This document shows positions 28,518 to 64,000 of a stretch of 64,000 nt of DNA, one piece after another. Position 1 is the first letter of the stretch. Each line of letters starts with the position of its first letter. The position numbers and the translations under genes were made by a program. The notes below the pieces were generated by a model. The model worked only from the letters and a program-made list of their open reading frames with translations. It was not told the DNA's origin and did no database searches. The DNA comes from Phalacrocorax aristotelis. Its lineage: Eukaryota > Chordata > Aves > Suliformes > Phalacrocoracidae. The DNA is taken from assembly GCF_949628215.1 (NCBI RefSeq), contig NC_134281.1:41710512-41774511 (forward strand). The letters are read 5' to 3'.

Positions 28518-31500
28518 AACACCAAGTGTGTGAGCAGCTTTTCTGTATTGGATGATAGCCAGGAGGGACTGATGGAAGTGCAGCGTTTAATCCCTGGCCA
28601 TTAAGGAATGCCCTGCACTCAATGACTAGCACCCTGCTATTGTAAAATGAAAATAAACAAGTGGATAGAGAAGTTGAAATTATGGAAAATGAAATGCACC
28701 ACAGGCTTTGCCTCACTGTAGTTTCTCTGGAGAGGTGCACAGCGTTGCTGCTTTGTGCAGGAGCCAGAGGGATGCCGGGAGACATTACCAGTGCCCAGCC
28801 CCTCCGTGCAGAGGTTGTGCTGGGGTTTGTTTACCAAGATGATACAAATTATAACCCATGCCATTGGAAATGGGAGGATGGATATTTAATAATGACTTCA
28901 GATGCCATATGAAACTATCTTAATGGCCACGGCTTTGGCTCCTCTCACATGCTGTTACAAAAGCCTGAAGCATGCCAACGAGTTTCAGATCTGGACTGTT
29001 GCTCCTCGCCAGGATTCTTCATCCTAATTAAAACTTAATTTGTTCCCCGTAATCAAGCTGTATGTGAGTATATCTGAGTGTTTAGCCACAAAGGAAATGT
29101 GAGTTTACAGAATTAAAGGGCAGGTGGGATGCTGTGAACAGCAGGTTCTGCGCTGGCATATAAAGCCATTTCCCATAATGGGGAGTAGGACCGTTATCTT
29201 TGTTAATTCTGGCTTGTAATCACAACCTGTGAAAACAAAGGCAGTAAAACCAAATCCATCACTGGTTTGAAGCTTTTATCCCTTCCAGTCACCATATGTA
29301 CCACCCCAGTTGCCCCACCTCCACCCCAGTGCCAGCTCCTGATCCCGTCTCATTCTCACCACACTTCCCTGACCCTGCTGCTTCATCCACACTCCTTGGC
29401 CCCAGCGTGGGCCTACTGCTCACTGGTCCCAGCTCATGGTTTCTGGGATCCTCCCAGTGCCTCCCAGATCCTCCCAGAGCTGGGGAGTGCAAGGGAATAC
29501 TAGGGGAAGGGATGAGAAAAAGTTCTTCTGATGGTGGAGAAAGTGCACAAAGACACTGGAATTGCTGGTGGTCCCACATGCTTGGACAGTGTGTGAAAAC
29601 ATTGAGGAAAAAAATGAGAATTGGTTTATGTGATTTGATAATTGGCTTTTTTTATTTGCAACCATTTTCCTCGTCTGGGCATAGCTGTCAGTGCTGTGAT
29701 GGAAACATCCTGAATAACATATGCAAAGCTGAGGGAACAGATTTTTTTTTCAATGGCAACTGGAAATGTTGCCCAAAACTCTGCAGGCTGAAGAACTGGG
29801 GATTAGACTTTGGATGTATCACATGGAAATACCCCACAAAAGCCAGTACTGCGTGGTGTTTTCCTGAATTGTTTTAGCCAGTTTCAAAGTGACCTTTCCT
29901 TTACCGGGATGGGTTTCAGCTTTGGGTCAATACTTATGCTCAAGTAGACTGCGCTTAGGGAACAGCTTGGCAACCTGTGTACTCACTAAGGACTTGAAAG
30001 ATGCAGTAATTCTGAACTGTGAATGAACACCTCGATTATAGATGAAATCACACCCAAGTGACGTGTAGCAAGACCCTGGGTCCATCGGAGACTGCCCTGA
30101 GACTCTTTACCAATGCTGCCATCTAGGGAGAAACAGTCCATCCTCCGTGGGCAGAGCATTGTCAGATCCTACAGAAGAACAGGATTTCAGAGCTTTCTGC
30201 CTCTAGCACAAGGGTTCAGCCTTTGGTGCTCGCTGACACCACATAGTAAAACCATCACCCCATGTGCTGGGAGTCACCCTGGCTGCTGCTGCCTGCTAAC
30301 TTGACTTCTGGCAATGGCACCTCTGGAAGACCCACCAGACTGGGAAAAGAAACCACCAAGCAGCAGTTCAGTGGCTGGGCTGATTTCTGCTCCATGTGCA
30401 GCTGCGTTTGCTTTTGTCAGTAAGCTCTTATGATGTATTTTCATTCTCGTGCAGTGGAAACTGCGTGCAGAAATCAGATATTGCATTACGTAAATTCGGG
30501 GTAAAGATTAAAACACATACGACTAGTGAGACATCTGGATCTAATTGGGTTCCTCTGGGACAGGATTCTATAGCTTTAGTCTGAAGAGAAGTAAAGAAAG
30601 AGCAGGAGTAATTTTTCATGCAAATACCCATCTGCGCAGAGGGGCTGAGTCTCTGCAAACACCTCCGTTGCCACGTCTTTGGCAAACGCAGCCCATTAAG
30701 TGCCGTACGGGCTGACCAGGTTTCTCTGTTGTTGCACACAGTCACTGACTTGGAAAGAATCCGCTATAATACAGCCCAGGGGTAAAAATGAATTTCCTGA
30801 GAAAATTATGACTAACTGAACCTCGGTGTGTAGAATATGTCTCCCATATTCAGAGCTGTACCAGTTATCCTTAACCACCAGCCACTTTTCCTTCATTTGC
30901 TGTATATTCAGGGACTTACTGGCACTCAGGCAGCTGTGGAGAGCTACATCCTGCTCAGCAACCCAGCGGGCAAATCCACCTGGGCTTCCCCAAGCACGAT
31001 CTTTTGCCTGTAGCCATCTCCCTCTCCCATGCAAGGCTCCAAATCCCGTGAGCTGAACAGGCAAGGGCCAGACAGGCACAGATTGTTTGTCTGGGGGAAG
31101 GGTATTGACATGGGGGAACAGCTCAGGCTCTGCTTGCACTCACTGGAAAGGAACAGTTGGAGTAACTCTAGCTGAGATAAAACCATGAGAGTGAAGGAAG
31201 GTTTCTATCTCATTCTGAAGATGCTGAAAGAAGTCAGGAGCCCCAGGAGAGGAGGGCTGCAAGCTGCCGTTGAGCCATTAGCACCATTATTGGCAAGAGA
31301 GCAGTTTTTAATAGACAGAATTTGACTGAAAAGTGCCCACGGTTCCAGTAGAAGGAACTCAGGACTGACCTGCTTTAAAAAGAGGCCAACCATAAACTAT
31401 GGGGTCACTTGTTCACGCACCGCTTAAAAGGCAAATTAGAGCAGCCAAATTGTTTCCCTCCCTCTAATCCCAGCTTTCTGGTTTAGTGCTTTGCGGCCAG

Positions 31501-31651
31501 CAGTGAGTACAGCCTCTGAGACCCAACTCTGCGAAGTGAAGTGCTGGGCTTGCACGCACAGGTCCACGGCACAGAAAACAGCTCATTCAGACTTGGGCAC
31601 AAGCTTTCCCCAGGTCAGCAGCCACCACACTGCTGGGTGACGATGCTGTAC

Positions 31652-31671
31652 GCACACACACGCACACACCT
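31652..31671 (+). repeat. Short interrupted CA repeat
   Basis: CGCACACACACGCACACACC, an interrupted dinucleotide repeat in the intergenic region. Confidence 0.9.
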
Positions 31672-34600
31672 GATCAGCTGTTTGCAGAATGCAGCCCATG
31701 GGTCCTGCCAGCACATTGCTTAGCGCAGCCTGCCTGCAGGCAGCAGCGTTTCTTACCTTGGCTTCTAGCCTCTATTAATATCTCCTTTTTTCTCTTTACC
31801 CTAAGACTGATCTAGATAATTTTACTGAGCAGCTATTAGAGTGCTAACACAATTTACAAAATATATTATTCGCAATTCTAGCTTGTTTTCATGATCAAAT
31901 CAGACTGAAGCTCTAGGGCGCAAATGTAAATTCTTTTGTCTCTTAGCGTATGTTATAGTCACCAATTTACACTGTTTTCAAGTTTGTTATTAGCTGACCG
32001 AGAGATCAAATGTTTCCGTGCCATATGTGTCCCTGCAGAAGAAGCTGTCAAGTAGATTTAGGCTTGGTCTTTCAAGTGCTCAGAAGAAAGGAGACTCCCC
32101 AGATTAATTTGGAAGCTTCCTTGCTGAGTGCATCTGCCCTTTCCTGGCCGCACAGCTCGCGCTTCCAGACCAATTCATTTGGTGAAAGTCACAGAAGCAT
32201 TCGTGTTAACGATGCCTGACACACGGTATGGAAATGGAGTCCCTCATTAGAGCCCCAAATACTCCAAACATTTTCTCCACTAAGAGTTACAAACCTCCTC
32301 TGCGGATTAAAAAGGGAAGAGTGAGCCGGCTCTCTGCTGCAGAGCAGCAGCAAAGAGAAGGTGTTTTTATCATAGCCCAGCACTAAGTGCTCTCAGGGAA
32401 CACAGGCTTCTGTTAGGACTGGAATCAATGTTTGCCAGTAAAAATATTGGGAAAAAAAATCAGAAAGAGGGTTTCACAGCAGTGATTCGCTTGATTAGAA
32501 AGAGGCATGTGAGTCCCATGCTCACCCACATGAGCTGAGCCAGGGGAAGGGGATGGTGCAGAGGTCTGACAACAGTGGTGAAAAGCAGCGGGGTTTGGTC
32601 CTCTGCCCCTGATGCTTCTCTGCCACTAGTGCCAACGTGGCAGGAGCTGGGCTGAAGTGCCCCACGAGAGGGTGAACAATGGAGATGTGTGGTTGACACC
32701 ACCCAGAGAAAGGCTGGAAGCAAGTATTTACAAGGGGGAGACTCCAGGATTCATTACCAACCTCCAGCTCCAGCCACACATCTCTTTTGACAGAGATCAA
32801 AGTTGAACGGAGCAGCGAGCTCACACCATGGATGTGCCTGGATTGTGCAATTTCACTTTGATACACCTTTCACTTACATGTGAATGTAAGTAATGAATAT
32901 AAATTGACTGTATTTAACTGCTTTTTGCTGGGTTTGACTTGCAATTCAGGTTTGATTTAGGGTTTTTTATTCCCCTTTCTCTCCATAATGGAGAAGCCAC
33001 AGTGTTTGCTGGGATTTTGGATTTCTTTTGTTTTAAGCGACACGGCATGGCTTGCTCTGGGTAAGGCTTTTGCACTCCCTGTGAGCAGCACCCGCCTGCT
33101 GCTCTCTGCACCTGTACTGCCTCCCGGGAGGTTTCCCTTTCACTCAGCAGATTGTGAACAGGAGGAATCAGCAGCTCAGCATGGCTGTGGGGGCAAAAGG
33201 TACAGGAGCAAGTCCCACAGCAGCCTGGCTGCACGGGCAGAGCTCTGCACCAGCGCACAGCGATTTCACTGACAGCCGTTGGCCACTCAGCACTTTCAAC
33301 ACATAGACTTTGGAGACTGACCTCCAGCACCCGTTTTTTCTGAAGATCCTGATCACCAAAGCTCCTCCCCCACCACATGCTAGCATGGAAACTCTGGTCT
33401 ATCATCATGCACATGGGTTGCGTGGGTTTGGCTTTTCCTTTTTGCTTGGAGTGGAAGAAACACATGTGCCACTGCTGCTATTTCTCACAATAAACAGGAA
33501 TCCGTGTTGCTATAGTTTGTAGCCAGACCCTGAGCACAAGCATTGCTTCCTCAGACAGATGACACAGCATTTATTCAGATAATCTCCTGGTATTCTGTGT
33601 TACTGACCTGAATCCATCCAACAGAGAAGCCATGGCTGGTCCAAAACCAGAGCAGAAGGCAGGCAGGGCTGCGGTGGAAATGGCACAGCTGCAGCTTTCC
33701 CCCACAACCATTTCTCCATGTATCCCTGTGGGAATTGCTGGCCAGCAGAGCTGGTCTGTGGGAGCGAGCAGGGACAGGAGCTCTGCGTCCCCAACCCAGC
33801 AACATCCAGCGCTTGGTTCTTAATATGCTTCACACCAAAGCAGCTCTGGCAGCAAAACCGTTAGTACAGATTTAGTAGAGAAGTCTGTCTGTCAGCAGAG
33901 ACACCTCACCTCTGTGAGGAAGATGAGATAAAAAGCTTTTTGTCAGCACATGTGCATCTGCCTCAGAAGCGTTGCTGGCAGGTCCTGGTTAGGGTGAGTG
34001 TGGGATATTTCACATTCCTGGAAAACAGAGCTATTCCCTCAGGGCTGCCCAGGGACCCAGTCTGAATTTCAGCTGCATGGGCAGTACCACCCCAGCAAGG
34101 CCCCACACTGCTGAGCCCAGCATGGGCAGAGGGTGAGACTGGGCACAAATGTTGCAGGGATTTGGGTGACAGAGGCAAGCAAACCAACAGGGGAAAGTCA
34201 CCTAAACTCATTCCCACTAATAGAACTGCTTTTATTAACATAGCTTAAGAAGTAGCAGCCTTGAGATGGAGGGAAGAAACAAAAAGGGTCCTGTGGATTT
34301 ACCTGGTGTTATTTTCCAGAGTCCCCCCCCTATTGCTGGAGGGTGTCACCTCCATGGATGAGGAGCACTAAGTCAGCGGCACGAGCATGTGTAGTCCTCT
34401 CCAGGGCCAAGTCAGCCGGTCGGCCAGGAGCAGGAACACAGCTCAGCTCTGACAGGATGGCTTCCAGGTAAAGGGCAGGAAGGTACAGCTGCAGGGCATT
34501 AACATCAAACAGCTACAACTGTTTCCAAAGTGACCCTCTCTGTGCCCTTGGATAAGATACTGCACATTAATGCCTGCAAATCTGATTATTCCAAGGATCT

Positions 34601-35149
34601 TACTGTCCATGCTCACCCAAATGAGCTCATCAAAATAATCTTTTATTCTTCAAAAGGCAGCCTATCATGATGTAAGAAAATAAAAGAGCACTGAACAGTA
34701 ATTGTAGCTCATATCACTTTAATATCCTGCAATGCTTGTTATTGCTCATTTCTGTGTGGAGGGTTTGTTGTGGGTTTTTTCTTATACAGAAGGCCAATGG
34801 AGCTCAATTTACATAATTTGTTTTTGAAAGGGAAAAATCCACCTAAGCAAAAAGTACTCAGCCTTAATACACAACTATTGCTTATTCGGAGACATCACAT
34901 TTGAAAGACTATGTGTTAACAACTATAAAAGTATTTGTGCTTCTTTTCCAGGAAAGTTTCCAAGATAGAAAACCCCACTGTATTATTGAAGAATTTAGTC
35001 TCTTTGTTATTTCTAGAACCTTTTGTTTAAGCAAAAAAAAAAAAAAGTACATACGCTAAACCAGAAGGCTGTGCTAATGAGCACCATACACAAATTGCCA
35101 GCAGCGCTGTGTGACGCAGAAAAGCAGCACAGCAATGTGCACACAAAGT

Positions 35150-35317
35150 GTTGACAGGGGCTGGGTTTTATTGGCTATCCGTAGCCATTCAATAGTGTTC
35201 TTAAATACAGAGATAAAATTAATATTCCTCTTTTAGTGACAGATTTGACAACAGAAGGGGAGACAGGCTGGCTTCCTTCACTCGGTGTGCACTCCAGCAC
35301 GATGTCTGACCGGGCCT
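35150..35317 (-). other. PGM1: PGM1 3' UTR (predicted)
   Basis: About 170 nt of non-coding sequence after the stop codon, ending near a predicted cleavage site 15-20 nt past an AATAAA. The left boundary is approximate. A longer 3' UTR using later AATAAA sites, for example 34642-34647, cannot be excluded. Confidence 0.6.
35167..35172 (-). terminator. Polyadenylation signal AATAAA for PGM1
   Basis: The minus strand reads CCAATAAAACCC here, 146 nt after the stop codon. A GU-rich stretch (CTTTGTGTGC, about 35139-35148) follows at the usual spacing for a downstream element, which makes this the best candidate end of the transcript. Confidence 0.65.
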
Positions 35318-61626
<26,309 letters not shown>

Positions 61627-62759
61627 GGCCGGCCGCCGCGGGGAGTTCCGGGCGGCCGCGGGGGAAGGCAGCGGTGCCGGCCCCGCGCCCCGCCGCCGCT
61701 CCCGCCCCCCGCCCGCCCCTTAAAGGCGCCTCCCGGCCCGGCAGAGCTGGGCGATCCTTCCCGCTCCCTGTGTCCCAGTCTCATACCGGCGGCGAGCCGC
61801 CGATAGCCTTCCCGCCGATCCCTGCGCCGGCAGCTCTCGGCGGGTGCCGCTGCCGGGCGCTGTGAGGGGAGAGGAGGCGCGGGGCGCCCTGCCGTGCCCT
61901 GTCTGCCTTGGCGTGGCGCCGGCCGGGCCCCGCGTCCCTACGGGCAGCAGCAGGCCCCGACGCCACCGCCGGGCCTGGCAGGCGGGCTCTGGCAGCCCGG
62001 CTGCGGCTGACCGCCCGGCGCAAACAGGAGAGGCACCCGGTGCCCCCAGCAGGGCTGCCGGGGAAGGCCAGCGCTAGCAACGCGGCAGAGCAGCTGCATT
62101 TTGTTATTATAGTTCTGGTTCTCAAAAGAAAAATAACATAAAGATTCAGATTACAGACACCTTCTCCTAAACGTTTCCCCTTGAAGAAAAGAGGCTACTA
62201 TCTGTGTTCAGCCGTAAAAAGAGAAGCTAGGATGTTTTTCTACCTTGGCGGTACACATAGCCTATGTGCCACCTAAGGAGTCAGATGATGAAACTCTTCC
62301 TATCAGCAAGAGGATCAGAAAATAAAGTTTCCACTCTGTATTGCTGTGTCATGTTTAACTAAACCCAACCTGCAGCAACACCAAGTCTTCTCACATGTGA
62401 TGATTTCTCAGCCAAGTACTTCTTTCAGTTGTAACCATTCCCTTCCTAAAAGGCAGGAAGAGTAGTAGCATATGAATTCCTGCTGCATCTTACAAGACTG
62501 ATTTTATAAACAAAAGAAATGCAAATAACTGAGTGCTCCCTTTGTACCGCCTAATGTAAGCAAGAGTGTCTCATTATTTCCCAGCTTCTTCTCAGAGATG
62601 TAGCTAGGAAATTCGGATGTATCCACACCTTGCCTGAGGCAGTGTTTACAGAGCTCGGTCTTGTTTGCTAGAAATCACCAAATATTAGTGGGGCCTCTTC
62701 ATACAACTTCTTTTAGACAATTCTGAAAATGAAAATGGTATCTGCTGTACTTGCTAAGG

Positions 62760-62774
62760 AAAAAAAAAAAAAAA
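62760..62774 (+). repeat. A15 homopolymer
   Basis: Simple A run upstream of PGM1. Confidence 0.95.
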
Positions 62775-63510
62775 GGAAAACTAAGAGATGACCAGTAAAC
62801 GTGCCTGAGCACCAACGGCCGAAGTGTGTGCATCACGGCCAGCCTCCAGCAGAGCTCTCATTTTGTCACTGACATTTACTTGCCCAGTGTACAATTACAG
62901 CAGAGTAAGAGCAGAGTGCAGGAGTTGGTGGCAGATAAATATAGCTTTTCAAGATTACTTGATGTCCTTGCAGATGAGGTCACATACATTTCACATCTAT
63001 TTTAAACTCAGACGCTTTTTAAGCATCCAGTGACCAGGGTCATCATTTTTCATCCACATTAATGGACATTTAGAGGAACCACAAAAACATGATAGGCTGA
63101 ATATTTTCAGTACCTCAAAGCTGTTTTTCATTGCTGTTGCAGCCTAAACCTGGTGGACTTCTGTCTCCTTGTTTCAGTTACCCTGGAAATAATTAATTGC
63201 TGTTAACAGTCAAGAGCCCAAGACAAACCTTCATTTTCCTCGAATAATGTTATTTCTTTACCACATATGAAAAGGCAGACTTTATTTTATATAAGACTAT
63301 AAAACCAGTCAGTAATTAATTACTCAGAACAAGCATAAGATGAGTATTATCAAATGACAAAAAAAAAAACAAACCACCAAATCCTTTATCAAGCGGGAAA
63401 ATAAAATCATGAATCCCACCCCTTTATACTTCTCACATCAAAACCACAGGAATGTTTAATTAGGAATCCATTAGACCCATTTAATAAAGTAATTTTTCCC
63501 TTAGTGAAGC

Positions 63511-63532
63511 AGTTCCAGCATGTGCTGGAACT
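63511..63532. repeat. Perfect inverted repeat (10-bp arms, 2-bp spacer)
   Basis: AGTTCCAGCA and TGCTGGAACT separated by TG, upstream of PGM1. Not AT-rich, unlike the other palindromes here. Function unknown. Confidence 0.9.
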
Positions 63533-64000
63533 ACATTACATGTTATAGGAAACTAGCATATTTAGGGAAACTAGCCTTTATAAAATACAATTATATTACA
63601 ACTGTCAGCTATATTACTGAAACAGCACTAGTTTTTATTGTGTCTCAATGTTTGCATGCCAGTGTATTTCGTTAGACCGTATGTGATGAATACTCTATCA
63701 AAGGACACTTATATTTATTCCATCTGTAAGCTATCACCACATGTTTCTTAAAAGCCATTAGCAGAAGTGTCATACCAGAAATAAGTTAAGTCCTTATATG
63801 ATTCATTGGTTTTAACAAATCAAACTCTGTGAAGTATAAACGTATGCCAGCTTTTTGAGAAGACCACAAATTGTCTAGAAGATGCCAAAAAAGAAATTCC
63901 TGGTTTAGTCTGAATGCTACCAAGCAACAGCTCTCTAACTAGAACGTTTAACGTAAAAGGGAATGAACACAATTATAAAGCCATTCTTCCTGCTCGTTCA

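Larger units (their letters stand above)
14431..35149. other. Intergenic region between PGM1 and ROR1
   Basis: About 20.7 kb with no recognisable coding exon on either strand. It holds a degenerate tandem-repeat patch near 16.7 kb, short TG/CA runs (28504-28517, 31652-31671) and a T14 run at 27015-27028. Enhancers of either gene may lie here but cannot be identified from one sequence. Confidence 0.75.
62081..64000. other. Region upstream of PGM1
   Basis: AT-rich non-coding sequence. By human synteny the 3' end of EFCAB7 should be the next gene on this strand, but no exon of it was recognised. An A15 run lies at 62760-62774 and a perfect inverted repeat at 63511-63532. Confidence 0.6.

Noticed and set aside
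28180-28785. 201-codon open frame on the minus strand in the intergenic region
   Set aside because: No domain or signal recognised, overlaps other open frames on both strands, and no promoter-like context.
62081-64000. Expected 3' end of EFCAB7
   Set aside because: Human synteny predicts it upstream of PGM1, but no exon could be recognised, so it is not annotated.

Overview
This window reads as a vertebrate nuclear chromosome, most likely from a bird. It is AT-rich intronic and intergenic DNA with two sharp CpG islands, GT-AG introns, and worn relics of CR1-type LINEs of the sauropsid kind. The PGM1 locus is compact, about 26 kb. Bird is preferred over turtle or crocodilian because repeat content is low, but this is inference.

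The one complete gene is PGM1 (phosphoglucomutase 1) on the minus strand, from the ATG at 61626 to the TAA at 35318. Eleven coding exons join through ten GT-AG introns, every phase fits, and the product is 562 aa, the same as human PGM1. The active-site serine loop, metal-binding loop, sugar-binding loop and C-terminal phosphate-binding loop are all intact. An alternative first coding exon (1B, 50375-50632) lies inside intron 1 and would give a 566-aa isoform with a different N-terminus. A short 3' UTR with an AATAAA signal (35167-35172) ends the transcript.

Further along the same strand, a CpG island (about 13330-14430) contains a signal-peptide exon, 13882-13981, that ends in phase 1 at a consensus donor. 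Its position, orientation and exon structure fit exon 1 of ROR1, the gene following PGM1 in human. Bases 1-13881 would then be the start of ROR1's long first intron. The EFCAB7 gene expected upstream of PGM1 is not recognisable before the window ends.

Layout: 1-13881, ROR1 intron 1; 13330-14430, ROR1 promoter and exon 1; about 14.4-35.15 kb, intergenic DNA with one degenerate tandem-repeat patch near 16.7-17.1 kb; 35.15-61.63 kb, PGM1; 60.9-62.1 kb, PGM1 CpG island; 62.1-64 kb, non-coding as far as can be seen. The two genes are functionally unrelated neighbours (sugar-phosphate metabolism and a receptor-like kinase), kept together by synteny. No mobile defence, CRISPR or other unusual gene system was seen. 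The most interesting points concern exon 1B of PGM1.
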